From CAZBEA01 sp964490835 (GTDB taxonomy: Bacteria; Patescibacteriota; Microgenomatia; Levybacterales; GWA1-39-11), in assembly GCA_964490835.1 (NCBI GenBank), contig CAZBEA010000002.1, forward strand, positions 1 to 44,114: DNA of 44,114 bases, read 5' to 3'. Every line of letters begins with the position of its first letter. Position 1 is the first letter of the stretch. This document shows, in pieces, positions 7,809-16,998 of this stretch. A program made the translations under genes and the position numbers. The notes under the pieces are model-generated. The model had not been told where the DNA came from. It ran no database searches and worked only from the letters and a program-made list of their open reading frames with translations.

Positions 7809-9802
7809 TTTCCCTTTTTATTCTGAATGTTTAGTTTAATATATACCTTGATAACAATAAGCCACATAAGAAACGAAAATGGAATGAGAATCTTTAATAT
7901 GTGTCTTGGATAAAATTCAATAATAAAATCGGAATTAATCGCTTCGCCTAGCTCAAACGAATTAATTTTTCCAAAAATTTTCGAATCTATTACATCTTGT
8001 GTTTTTTGATTTATAGCCCTCCAGTATGGAGAATACAACTCTGAAAAAATGATTGTTGTGGGACCATCCGTGCTTACATGCAAACGATAATAATCAGGCC
8101 TCTTTTCTAACATAGAAATTTCGCCATTGTTAAGACTGAACTTACCCGATGGATCCATCACCCTAAAAACGGAAAATTCGGAATAATCATCATCTTTTGC
8201 CAATAGTTTATTTTTAGAAAGAACTGCTGACAACGATGAATATTGGGAAAATGTATAAATCGGGTTTTTAAGAAAAACCTTTTCTTCGCGATCTTCATAG
8301 ACAACAATATACCCTATTGAATAGCTTTTTATATCTTTCTCAAATTCCTTCGATGTAAAATATTTGCTAAGAACCTCAGGGTCACTTGATGCGAGGAATG
8401 AGGAAGGAAAAAGAACTGGATGGTCTGCAAGGGAAATTTTTGAGTAATGAGGAGACGGAAACCACAAAACTCTCGAAAAGGAAGTATCTTTTTCGAGTGC
8501 TTCCCTGAAATTTTGATAGTCATTTGTAATCGAGCTCTTTATAAAGGTTCCATTCATATTTTTTGTAATAAGCGGAGTAAGTAAGAAATATAAATAAAAT
8601 ACCAAAAATCCTAATCCGATAAGCCGCTCTTTCCTCACAGCCATAGAAATTTTCTCAACTGAGAATGAGAGGAGAATCGAATATGCAACAGCAATGAGAA
8701 CATACCATTTAGTTGGATCTCTTAATAAGACAAAACCCGGTATATATGTGAATGCAAATTCATATAGAGCGCCAAATGGTTCATTGACGCCTTTTGCAAG
8801 AAAAACTCCCATGAGCAATATACCTAAGAATATAGATATTTTTTCTTTGTCCTTCTTTGATGCGAGCAACAAGCCGACTATAAGAACAGCCGGCAGAATA
8901 AGGAAAAGTGGATTCATAAAATAGATTTTCCCAAAAAAGTTTTCAGGCCAATTCGGATGAAGCAGAGTCAGTGAATTTTCAAGTTTCGCAAAGCTAAAAA
9001 AAGATAACGATTGTAAGGAAGTGTATTCATTTCCTAATTGGCTCATTGCGCCATCTCTATATAGAAATGATGGAACAAGCCAATATATGTGTGTTAAAAG
9101 CAGAATTGAAAGAGGTACTAAGAAAAAATATGAAATTGTTTTCTTTATTTCTTCCCGTGATAATTCTCTAAATTTTTTCAGGTAATACATCACAAATACA
9201 AGTCCCAAACCAAAAACAATAATATAGGTAATCCTTACATCGAAAATAACTGAGAGTGAAAGAGTGATTGAAAATCCTATTGATCTGCTAAGCGTCTTTT
9301 CTTTTAATAGCATCAAAAATGAATAAAAAACCAGAGGCGATAGTGAGTAACAGAGACCAATACCGGCAATTTGACCCCCTGAAAGAAGACTTAGTGAATA
9401 TGTATTGAAGAGAAATATAATAGAGGATAGAATCACAAATCTTCCTTTTGAAACGATGAGACTTGCAAGTTTGGCGGATGAGTAATATCCCAAAGCAAAA
9501 AATAATCCCCACCATGTAATTTTTTCTACAAGAGCAAGATTCCCTCCCAGGATATAGGATATGGCTGATTGAAAGATGCTGAAAAAGTAGTATTGGAGGA
9601 ACGGAATACTATTCCAACCAAGATCGACCTCTGTTCCCCATGCAGGCGAGATCAACTGATTCCAAAAGGTATGTTGACTCAGTGGAACATAATCACCGCC
9701 AAAAACTTGATTGTAAAAAAATTGAGGGATTAACCCTGCCACCGCAACAACCAACAGAATCGCTTTAACAATCTTTCTCATATAATTATTATATCTACTC
9801 AT
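7805..9802 (-). CDS. Large GT-C membrane protein, AftD/YfhO-like (665 aa)
   Basis: This is a polytopic protein with about a dozen hydrophobic segments up to residue ~410. An outer-face domain follows (about 415-640), and one last membrane helix ends the protein. The first outer loop has an SPAWGTEVDLGW segment. Before the last helix of the core, a KGVNEPFG motif is followed by LLRDPTKW. Equivalent KGxxxPFG and R(N/D)xxEK(F/W) segments occur in the products at 10061-13516 and 28943-30910. This layout resembles AftD arabinofuranosyltransferases and YfhO-type GT-C proteins, which use polyprenyl-phosphate sugars. I keep the ATG at 9802, which overlaps the upstream gene by eight bases; an alternative ATG lies at 9781. 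Sugar and acceptor are unknown. Confidence 0.7.
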   Translation of the reverse strand: MSRYNNYMRKIVKAILLVVAVAGLIPQFFYNQVFGGDYVPLSQHTFWNQLISPAWGTEVDLGWNSIPFLQYYFFSIFQSAISYILGGNLALVEKITWWGLFFALGYYSSAKLASLIVSKGRFVILSSIIFLFNTYSLSLLSGGQIAGIGLCYSLSPLVFYSFLMLLKEKTLSRSIGFSITLSLSVIFDVRITYIIVFGLGLVFVMYYLKKFRELSREEIKKTISYFFLVPLSILLLTHIYWLVPSFLYRDGAMSQLGNEYTSLQSLSFFSFAKLENSLTLLHPNWPENFFGKIYFMNPLFLILPAVLIVGLLLASKKDKEKISIFLGILLMGVFLAKGVNEPFGALYEFAFTYIPGFVLLRDPTKWYVLIAVAYSILLSFSVEKISMAVRKERLIGLGFLVFYLYFLLTPLITKNMNGTFIKSSITNDYQNFREALEKDTSFSRVLWFPSPHYSKISLADHPVLFPSSFLASSDPEVLSKYFTSKEFEKDIKSYSIGYIVVYEDREEKVFLKNPIYTFSQYSSLSAVLSKNKLLAKDDDYSEFSVFRVMDPSGKFSLNNGEISMLEKRPDYYRLHVSTDGPTTIIFSELYSPYWRAINQKTQDVIDSKIFGKINSFELGEAINSDFIIEFYPRHILKILIPFSFLMWLIVIKVYIKLNIQNKKGK

Positions 9803-10064
9803 TTAACTTTACTTTCCGGATTATTTTCTTAAAATTGATTTTTGAGATTAGATAAGCGATAAACACAATAAACAACACTTCAATCGATTCTTTTCCCAAA
9901 AAACCAAGATGGAGTATCTGAAATATTGCACTACAACAAAGCAAAAGCAGAACAACAACACCGACAAATTTCTCCGATAATTTCAGTTGCTTTAAAACAA
10001 ATATACAAAATCCCAAAAGAGCCAGATCACCTATTATTGCACTGATATGTATGAGCGTATTCAT
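9795..10064 (-). CDS. Small three-helix membrane protein, unknown function
   Basis: The protein has 89 residues with three hydrophobic segments (about 4-24, 32-52 and 60-75) and a basic C-terminal tail rich in Lys (KIIRKVKLNE), so the C terminus is probably cytoplasmic. No known motif is visible. The ATG overlaps the stop of the 1151-residue GT-C gene (ATGA, 10061-10064), and the end overlaps the start of the 665-residue GT-C gene by eight bases. It thus sits coupled between two related giant GT-C genes, much as the 72-residue protein follows the second one. A role as an accessory subunit is inferred from position alone. Confidence 0.6.
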   Translation of the reverse strand: MNTLIHISAIIGDLALLGFCIFVLKQLKLSEKFVGVVVLLLLCCSAIFQILHLGFLGKESIEVLFIVFIAYLISKINFKKIIRKVKLNE

Positions 10065-13000
10065 TTTTTTATTTTCAATATAAAAGCTGCAACCATAGAC
10101 AAAGTTATAATTCCCAATGTTAGTTCTGCGATTTTTTTATCTCTTTTCAGAACTCTTTCAGGAGTAAATTCTAAAGACATCTCATATGATCCTTTCTTGT
10201 TAACTATCCACCCGTTCGCAAAAGAATTAATAAGAATATGGGACTGATTTGAAATTGGAATATTGTTTTCTGAAAACCGTAATTCCCACCCACGATGAAA
10301 TCTCTGAAGAAAAGATATAATAAATGGACTCGATGCGTTTTCAATCCTCAAGTCGTACCGAGTTGTATCTCTTTTGAAGACTGCAATACTCGGGTCTATC
10401 TTAACTTCTTTGCGTAATTGCGATCTGGCAATTAATGTATTCGAAAGTATTCTTTTTGCATACAAATCGGTAACCGTTATTTTTGACTTCTCCAAGACCC
10501 TGTCCCGGAGACCCAATGAACAGAATACGTCGTAAAGAAATTTTTCCCCAGGACATATCTCGGATTTTCCGACTACAAATTTTAACCCGTAATACTGATG
10601 GGCTGAATTCGAACTAAATTTTTGCGTAAATTTTTGAGGACCCTGAGTATTGGCATCGTAAGTAAAATACCTGCGCGTTATAACCGAATATTGCTTGAAA
10701 TCATTACTATCGGAGCCGATTACCTGAAATTCAAAATCTTTTCCCCTTGAGAAATCGTATGTAAAATCAATTTGGTAATCAGAAAAAGAAGTCAGTCTTC
10801 CTAATGGGATAAATTCGGTTTTTTTACCGATTGACTCTATGGGCAGAACGGTTTGTTTAATAATATTCCTATCTTTAATCAAGGGAATTTGGATTTCGTG
10901 CGTCCCTTCTGACAATTCAAAGGAGCCAAGAAAAATTGTATGAGCTTCATCTTCAGGGGTCACACTATGGATAGTCTTGTCAATTTGAATATTGGTAATA
11001 TTTTCTGGCTCTAATAAATAAAACTCTTTTCCATTTTTTTCAAGAAAAAGATCATACGTAGATGGTTTATTAATTACTAATTCAAATATTGTCCGAGTGT
11101 CTCCGATGGAATCATCTCTCTGAAATTCATACAGAGATAATTGCTTGTGTTTTTTCAGGAATGCATAAAAAGATTTTTTAATTCTGGCTGCAAATTCGTC
11201 ATTTTCGAGCGACAATTCTTGAATCAATACATTTTGTGAGGCAAAGATATGTCGCATATATATATAATTTTGCTCGTATAGGATTTCATTAGTGTCAATA
11301 AAACTAATAAATTCGTTCAGTTCTTCTTCGTATAACAAGAGAGACTTTTCTGCATTCTTCAGATCCTTTAGATGCACATATCGATACAGTTCAGCGAAAC
11401 GCTTATTAAGAATATTCAAACGGTAAAACAATTCTTCATCTCCACCGGGATTATCAATTTCTTCTTTCGCCTTCATGATAAAGAAAAACGGAGAGTCAGG
11501 TTTAAAAAATGAATGAGGTAATATTCTTGCTGCTTCTTCCGTATTGACTTCTGGTAATGATGAGCTGATGGTTTGGGGTACTGAGCTTTTCAAAATATTT
11601 TCCTTAGCGAAATCAACAGGGATTAAATCCCTCCGAGTATTCACAATTGTTGAGTTCTCTCCATTAGAAAGAAGTGTTACATCGCCAAGTGTGACTCCTT
11701 CGGAAATAAGAGTAGGATTTGAGCTAATGTTAAAAAGGTTTGAAGGATTATCCATTTCATAATAAGCAAAATACTTATTCTGATATACCTTCCGTATCCC
11801 CCTCACATCCTCCAATATATTCATAATATTTTGCGGGCTTGCCACACCACGAACGATCCAATCAATATCAGATCTTACAACTATTCCATCTACTCCAAGC
11901 TGAGAGAGGATTTCAGGAATTTTGGAAGGATTGGCTACGGTTGTAAATTGAATATTCTGAATGAGTTCTGACAGATATTCGCTTCCATTGTTAAATGAAA
12001 TAACAGGAATTGTGATCAAATTACTGGATTGCTCCACCCCACTATATCCATATTTCCATGTGTATGTTACTCCTTCCGGTCCCAGAGGAAGCACAACTAA
12101 TCTTTTTGGTTTTTCTTTTAAAAGATAGTTATTAAGACTCTCGTATTCCTGAGGAATTTCAACTTTATAACCAATCTGGTATGTATCCTGCGGCTTAAAC
12201 ATGCTCATAAAAACATGTCCGGTCCACATCGGAAAAACCAAAACAACTAAGGTCAGAAATAAAATGATGTACGTGGCAAAGGTTGCTTTTCTCTTTGAAA
12301 CTCTTTTCTGTAAAAAGCCATAAAATTGTTGAACTCCTAAACCAAATAGTGGTGCATAAAAAAGCGGCGTAACAAGTGAAAATTTTTCAACAGGATTTCT
12401 AAAGGATTCAAGTAATCTAAATTCTGAATATAGAAATCTAAATATATATCCAAAAGGCCCTGATGTGCCCTTCATTAAAAACAGAAGAATCAATAAACAA
12501 GATAAGAAATAGATATGATTCTTATTTTTTTTGCGGAATAAAATCGTGGAAAATACAAAAAAGGGAGGAATATAAGATAGTAAAATAAAAAATATACTGT
12601 CATACCACCCCCAAAGACTGGATATATCCTTATAAAAATCTTTATGCATATTCCTTATCAGATACGACATGTCCCCTAGACGTTGACTCAGTGATTCAAG
12701 AGTCGAAAGGTTACCCGCTTGAGAATATGCTGTTGTTGTAATAAAGGGACTAAATAAAAAAGATAAGTAGAACTGATGAAGCCACCAAAAATTTAGAATT
12801 GACCATATAACCAGATGCGATAAAAACACTATCAATATCCGTTTTTTAGAATATTCTCCGGACAAAAATAGATAAAGGGGAAAAAACAAAAGTATCCCCC
12901 AATACAAGGTTAAAAGTGGTAATGATGTGAGTGAAAAAGCGAAAATGAATAAAACAATGTTGAGTAGAAATATATATTTTATTCCCCTTGAATAAGCCAA

Positions 13001-13516
13001 AAATAAAAATGCTATCGAAAGAGGCAGAATGGGATAAAAAATCATGAAGGGGTACTGAAATCTATTCCATATAAAAGTGATCGCCCCAAGATTCAATACA
13101 GAGAATAATTGCGCCGAAACAAGTCCTAACTGTTGGATAGATGGAAATAATTTTCTTGCGATATAGCCCACTGATATCTGTACCGTGATCAAAATCAGAA
13201 AAAATAAACCGGCCTGTTGAAGATAGAATGGAATACCCAAGTTTTCATGTAAAAAAACAATGATCTTCAGGAACGGCTGGATGGCAACAGCATATGCAGT
13301 ATATGTTCCAATAATTACCTCAGACCAACTATTTAGGAGATAGTTTAAATTATTTTTTGATGTATAAAAAAATACCCCGGATTCACCGCTCGCCAATTCT
13401 TTACGACTAATAAACCACACAAGCGTTAATATTGCTGAGCAAGTCAGGGGAATAATAAGAGTTCCAAGTTTCTTTGAAAGAATTTCTAGATTATTTTTTT
13501 GTTTTTTAATTCGCAT
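10061..13516 (-). CDS. Giant GT-C membrane protein, AftD/YfhO-like, with inserted helical DUF5667-like domain
   Basis: This 1151-residue protein has the same plan as the 665- and 655-residue GT-C proteins. A polytopic core runs to about residue 430, with KGTSGPFG and FRNPVEKF motifs near 350-385. A large outer part follows, and a last membrane helix lies at the C terminus (about 1125-1148). Unlike the others, the outer part contains a helical, charged segment at about 675-800 introduced by LPHSFFKPDSPFFFIMK, which resembles DUF5667. Beta-rich sequence follows. The start ATG lies 31 bases inside the SGNH gene. No good ribosome site is visible and no other early Met exists. It probably glycosylates at the outer membrane face with a polyprenyl-linked donor. 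The glycosyltransferase call rests on topology and motifs, not on a proven catalytic residue. Confidence 0.7.
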   Translation of the reverse strand: MRIKKQKNNLEILSKKLGTLIIPLTCSAILTLVWFISRKELASGESGVFFYTSKNNLNYLLNSWSEVIIGTYTAYAVAIQPFLKIIVFLHENLGIPFYLQQAGLFFLILITVQISVGYIARKLFPSIQQLGLVSAQLFSVLNLGAITFIWNRFQYPFMIFYPILPLSIAFLFLAYSRGIKYIFLLNIVLFIFAFSLTSLPLLTLYWGILLFFPLYLFLSGEYSKKRILIVFLSHLVIWSILNFWWLHQFYLSFLFSPFITTTAYSQAGNLSTLESLSQRLGDMSYLIRNMHKDFYKDISSLWGWYDSIFFILLSYIPPFFVFSTILFRKKNKNHIYFLSCLLILLFLMKGTSGPFGYIFRFLYSEFRLLESFRNPVEKFSLVTPLFYAPLFGLGVQQFYGFLQKRVSKRKATFATYIILFLTLVVLVFPMWTGHVFMSMFKPQDTYQIGYKVEIPQEYESLNNYLLKEKPKRLVVLPLGPEGVTYTWKYGYSGVEQSSNLITIPVISFNNGSEYLSELIQNIQFTTVANPSKIPEILSQLGVDGIVVRSDIDWIVRGVASPQNIMNILEDVRGIRKVYQNKYFAYYEMDNPSNLFNISSNPTLISEGVTLGDVTLLSNGENSTIVNTRRDLIPVDFAKENILKSSVPQTISSSLPEVNTEEAARILPHSFFKPDSPFFFIMKAKEEIDNPGGDEELFYRLNILNKRFAELYRYVHLKDLKNAEKSLLLYEEELNEFISFIDTNEILYEQNYIYMRHIFASQNVLIQELSLENDEFAARIKKSFYAFLKKHKQLSLYEFQRDDSIGDTRTIFELVINKPSTYDLFLEKNGKEFYLLEPENITNIQIDKTIHSVTPEDEAHTIFLGSFELSEGTHEIQIPLIKDRNIIKQTVLPIESIGKKTEFIPLGRLTSFSDYQIDFTYDFSRGKDFEFQVIGSDSNDFKQYSVITRRYFTYDANTQGPQKFTQKFSSNSAHQYYGLKFVVGKSEICPGEKFLYDVFCSLGLRDRVLEKSKITVTDLYAKRILSNTLIARSQLRKEVKIDPSIAVFKRDTTRYDLRIENASSPFIISFLQRFHRGWELRFSENNIPISNQSHILINSFANGWIVNKKGSYEMSLEFTPERVLKRDKKIAELTLGIITLSMVAAFILKIKK

Positions 13517-14187
13517 GTAATAAATGGAATAATACTATTATTAAAATGTATTTCATCAAAAACATATGTATCTATTCTTGATTTGTCTGTGTTGATAAGA
13601 TGATTATAAATGTCGATGAAAGGAATGCTTTTGTCTTCTGCAGAGAGCTTTAATTCTGAATTTAATAACTCTGTTATTTTTATCCTCTGTTCACGTGTTG
13701 CATAGTGTTTTTTTTTGAAATAATTCCCCTGCTCACCTTGTGGCAATACGCAGAAAATTAAAAACTTCATTTGAGGAAAAATTTCCCTTAATTCACCGAT
13801 GAATGCTAGGTAACGATCGACTGTTTGATTTACAGCAGTTCTTAAAGATATTTTTTTCTCTTTGTGAGCGCTAAAAATCTGTATCCTGGCATCAATTTCA
13901 CCAAAAACCATCAAAACACTAGCCCGTGGATTAATTCCATTTAATATCGAAATGATTTTTTTCCTGCTGCCAGTCGAGCTGTTTTCTGCTCCGAGCTTAT
14001 ACGCAGTTGCTGATCCGATGTAGTGAATCTTAAAGAGTGGTGATTGAAAAGCCAATGCATGACTGTCTCCAATAACATGTACTACTTCTTTGCCTATTGC
14101 CTCTCTTCCTTTTCTGATTGCTAAAATTTTTATCGTAAAAATTGCATTTTTGAACTTTGTTTTAATCGCCGTTAAATTTAATTGCAT
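13486..14187 (-). CDS. SGNH/GDSL-family hydrolase-like protein
   Basis: The protein has 233 residues. Block I is IGDSHA (G40-D41-S42-H43), giving the nucleophile Ser42. A later VFGEIDAR (96-101) takes the place of block III, with GEID where GxND is usual. DEIHF (D211 to H214) supplies the Asp-x-x-His pair of block V. GEIDxR is a form I associate with SGNH proteins in polysaccharide loci. There is no clear signal peptide, so it may act in the cytoplasm. Expected activity is removal or transfer of an acyl group on a sugar. The ATG overlaps the FkbM methyltransferase stop by ten bases, and its own end overlaps the giant GT-C gene by 31 bases. Confidence 0.75.
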   Translation of the reverse strand: MQLNLTAIKTKFKNAIFTIKILAIRKGREAIGKEVVHVIGDSHALAFQSPLFKIHYIGSATAYKLGAENSSTGSRKKIISILNGINPRASVLMVFGEIDARIQIFSAHKEKKISLRTAVNQTVDRYLAFIGELREIFPQMKFLIFCVLPQGEQGNYFKKKHYATREQRIKITELLNSELKLSAEDKSIPFIDIYNHLINTDKSRIDTYVFDEIHFNNSIIPFITCELKNKKII

Positions 14188-15038
14188 ATAAGATTTACAT
14201 ATCCCTTCTCCCGTGCAAAATTGACAATATTATCTAATCCCTTAATCTTTTGCTTTTTTCCATTTATGGTACTCACAACAAGTCTATATCCGCATTCTTC
14301 CAATATCTGTGGGATTCTCCTAGGATTTTTACCACTCGCTTCAACTAATTCAGGGCATAGTTCGATAATTATTTGTGGTTTTATTTTGAGAAGTATTTTT
14401 TTCATACCAAGTAACACGTCTTCCTCCATTCCTTGAATATCAATCTTCACCAAAGAAATCTTATTGTCTAATTCCTGCATATAATCATCCAACTTAATCA
14501 CTTTTACCCGACTGTATTCCGAATTGTTTGAATGGACTTGATTGTGGTTTCCTAAGTTGTCATAATCGATTGTCAACTTGATATAACCACCCCTTAACCC
14601 AACAGCCATTTTGTATGCTTTTATATTTTTTAAAGAATTCTTGGAAATATTTCTTTTTAATAAGTGGTAGTTATATGCGTCAGGCTCAAATGCGAAAACT
14701 TTCCCTGTTTCTCCGACAATGCTTCCGGCCAAAACAGAAAAATACCCGATATTCGCTCCAATATCAACAAACGTATCACCCTTTTTTAATATTTTTTTAA
14801 TAGCACTTGTTTCTCCCTTTTCATACTCACCCGAAAGAATTAGTGGATGCCCAATTCCTATATCTGCCGAATTTACAGTTAAAGACATCCCATTATAATT
14901 CTTGGGAGATACCTTTACTTCGCCGAAATCTCTTACTTTTTTTCGAAATGAAAAATATAAATGCTTATTTAAAACTCCCGCTTTAAGCAGTATAACAAGC
15001 ATTTTTTTTACTATTGCAAATATGTACAGTTTGATCAT
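14178..15038 (-). CDS. FkbM-family methyltransferase
   Basis: This is a 286-residue class I SAM methyltransferase. FVDIGANIGYFSVLAG (about 92-107) is motif I, AFEPDAYNYHLLKRN is the second strand with the acidic ribose-binding residue, and VKIDIQGMEEDVL is the FkbM signature that normally reads KxDxEGxE. Members methylate hydroxyls of sugars or polyketides, and in glycan loci they usually make O-methyl sugars. The N-terminal stretch (about 1-25) is hydrophobic and basic and may touch the membrane. The ATG overlaps the zinc-ribbon methyltransferase stop by ATGA (15035-15038), so two methyltransferases are made in tandem. Confidence 0.85.
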   Translation of the reverse strand: MIKLYIFAIVKKMLVILLKAGVLNKHLYFSFRKKVRDFGEVKVSPKNYNGMSLTVNSADIGIGHPLILSGEYEKGETSAIKKILKKGDTFVDIGANIGYFSVLAGSIVGETGKVFAFEPDAYNYHLLKRNISKNSLKNIKAYKMAVGLRGGYIKLTIDYDNLGNHNQVHSNNSEYSRVKVIKLDDYMQELDNKISLVKIDIQGMEEDVLLGMKKILLKIKPQIIIELCPELVEASGKNPRRIPQILEECGYRLVVSTINGKKQKIKGLDNIVNFAREKGYVNLICN

Positions 15039-15946
15039 TTTTTAATAGCAACAACCCTTACTACTTCCCCTCTATTTAGTGAGGAAAAAAGAAGAGTAAG
15101 AAAAATTGAAAAAGGAATGGAAAGAAAAAAAAGCAGTTGCGAGAATAACCTTTTGTCTTCGGTGAGGTTTTTTACACTATATGAAAAATTTAATAGCGCT
15201 CTGGGAGGTGAATATATTTTTATAATTTTAAAATCCATGTGCCTCAGCAAAGCTGTAAGACTTTCTGGATTGAAATAATAATGATGTTCGGGCACCATTT
15301 GCCATGCATAGAATTTTTTAAACAGATGCATATTAAAAGAATCAGAGTTAGGGACTTCAATGAAAATCAATCCTTTGCTGCGTAATTTTTCGGATAATAT
15401 CTTCAGATCACGATAGGGGTTATCTGTATGCTCCAAAACATGCCACATTGTAATGTTCTCGTATGTTTGTTTTCTCTTTTTCAAGCTTAAAATTGAACCG
15501 AGTGTTATATTATCAATCCCAACCTTCCGCCTTGAAAGCTCAACAGCATCCTCATACGGATCAATACCAACTACCTCAAACCCTTCATTTTTCATTTCTA
15601 ACAAAAAATCCCCTGCTCCACATCCAATATCAAAGACTTTTTTTATATGAGAATACCGAATTACAAAATCTTTGTAACTTTCAAAGAGCTTTACCTTAAA
15701 AAGATTTCTGAGAAAAAAATTGTTTAATGGAGAGGCTAAGTTTGAATAGTAATTTCCTTTGTAAATTATTTTTTTATCCTCTACGCTCAAGGTAGGCAAC
15801 AATACCCAGAATGCACAGACGTCACAACTAAAATATTGAAAATTCTTGGTTTTGATTTTCTTCCAGTGAATGTTAGGAACATCCATTACAAAAGAAAATT
15901 GCTGCCTTTTTGTACAAACGGGACATATTAAATTAGTTTTTCTCAT
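15035..15946 (-). CDS. SAM methyltransferase with N-terminal zinc ribbon
   Basis: The protein has 303 residues. Four cysteines in two CxxC pairs (C8/C11 and C41/C44) form a probable zinc ribbon at the N terminus. A class I methyltransferase core follows: VFDIGCGAGDFLLEM, then GIDPYEDAV and MWHVLEHTDNPY. The C terminus ends with a hydrophobic hairpin (about 265-290), suggesting membrane contact. Proteins of this plan (Methyltransf_23 with a ribbon) are common in O-antigen and capsule loci and in sugar C- or O-methylation. The substrate is unknown. The start overlaps the GT2 stop by ATGA (15943-15946). Confidence 0.83.
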   Translation of the reverse strand: MRKTNLICPVCTKRQQFSFVMDVPNIHWKKIKTKNFQYFSCDVCAFWVLLPTLSVEDKKIIYKGNYYSNLASPLNNFFLRNLFKVKLFESYKDFVIRYSHIKKVFDIGCGAGDFLLEMKNEGFEVVGIDPYEDAVELSRRKVGIDNITLGSILSLKKRKQTYENITMWHVLEHTDNPYRDLKILSEKLRSKGLIFIEVPNSDSFNMHLFKKFYAWQMVPEHHYYFNPESLTALLRHMDFKIIKIYSPPRALLNFSYSVKNLTEDKRLFSQLLFFLSIPFSIFLTLLFSSLNRGEVVRVVAIKK

Positions 15947-16998
15947 GGAACGAGTTTGGGCAATTTTTTATGCAAAAGGTCTTGGTATTGCTTATATAAA
16001 TCAACAAGTGACGATTTGGTCATAATCGACTGAAAAAGTCTTTCATCTGAAAATTCGCGACCACGTTGTACAAAAGCTCTTTCCTTTAAAAGACTTTTTA
16101 TGTTAAAAACCGTCTTCCAAAGTATTATTAAAAGTCCCAACAATGAATAATAATTTCCTTTTAGCAAATTAATAATAGCTCTCAAAAATAGTACAACAAT
16201 GGAGAGAGGAAGAAATTTCACAAGATTTTTAAATTCATAGTTTTTAATAAACATTTGTACAGATCTGGCCAACGCAATCTCTTGCTGAAGCTTTGTTACG
16301 CTGCTTCGCCTGATTTTCCAGCTTTTGAGAGTCACATGATATGTTATTGCTTTTGGAACTGTTACGACCCGATAACCTGCTATCCAAATCCTCCATCCTA
16401 AATCAAGATCATCAATCCTGTCCATGTTCTCATCAAATCCTCGAATTTTTTTTATCACAGATATTCTTGCCATCGAGCCCACAGCTCCCATACTTACCTC
16501 TTCAGACTCGACATTTTTTTTATCTTTTAGTCCAAATTCAAGACTTTTCACCCAACCGACTTGTGGAATAATCCTTATCCCCCGCGCCTGAAGTTTGTCT
16601 CGAGAAAAATAATCGTGAACGCTTGCTGTAACCCCACCGAGAGTCGTGTCGGATTCCAAAACCTCAACCTCATAGTTCATCCACATTGGATCAAATTCCA
16701 TATCGGTTTCGGAAAAAGCAATATACTCACCGTGTGCAAATTGTATTCCAAGATTACGACTTTTGGTTAAACCCAATCTTTTGAGAGTTTTTATGAGGAG
16801 TACTCTTTCGTCTTTCTTGGATAACTTTTCCAGATACTCAATCGTTCCATCTGTCGAACCGTCGTCTACTAAAATCACTTCAAAACGTGAATATTTAGTT
16901 TTCAATAATGATGTCATAAAACGATGAATATATTCGTTACTGTTAAAAACGGGAACTATAACCGAAACTAGTGGAGATCTCAATGTAGGTTTTTTCAT
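15943..16998 (-). CDS. Glycosyltransferase family 2 (first of a tandem pair)
   Basis: This 351-residue GT-A enzyme has VSVIVPVFNSNEY, VDDGSTDGT, SETDMEFDP at the DxD position and DRIDDLDLGWRIW with the acidic pair. A C-terminal hydrophobic region (about 250-290) would hold it at the membrane. It resembles the neighbouring product of 16995-18065 along its whole length, including the tail with a (D)ERLFQSI or DAVLFESV segment, so the two arose by duplication. The start overlaps the partner stop by ATGA (16995-16998). It should act in the cytoplasm on a lipid-linked acceptor. The donor is not predictable. Confidence 0.83.
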   Translation of the reverse strand: MKKPTLRSPLVSVIVPVFNSNEYIHRFMTSLLKTKYSRFEVILVDDGSTDGTIEYLEKLSKKDERVLLIKTLKRLGLTKSRNLGIQFAHGEYIAFSETDMEFDPMWMNYEVEVLESDTTLGGVTASVHDYFSRDKLQARGIRIIPQVGWVKSLEFGLKDKKNVESEEVSMGAVGSMARISVIKKIRGFDENMDRIDDLDLGWRIWIAGYRVVTVPKAITYHVTLKSWKIRRSSVTKLQQEIALARSVQMFIKNYEFKNLVKFLPLSIVVLFLRAIINLLKGNYYSLLGLLIILWKTVFNIKSLLKERAFVQRGREFSDERLFQSIMTKSSLVDLYKQYQDLLHKKLPKLVP

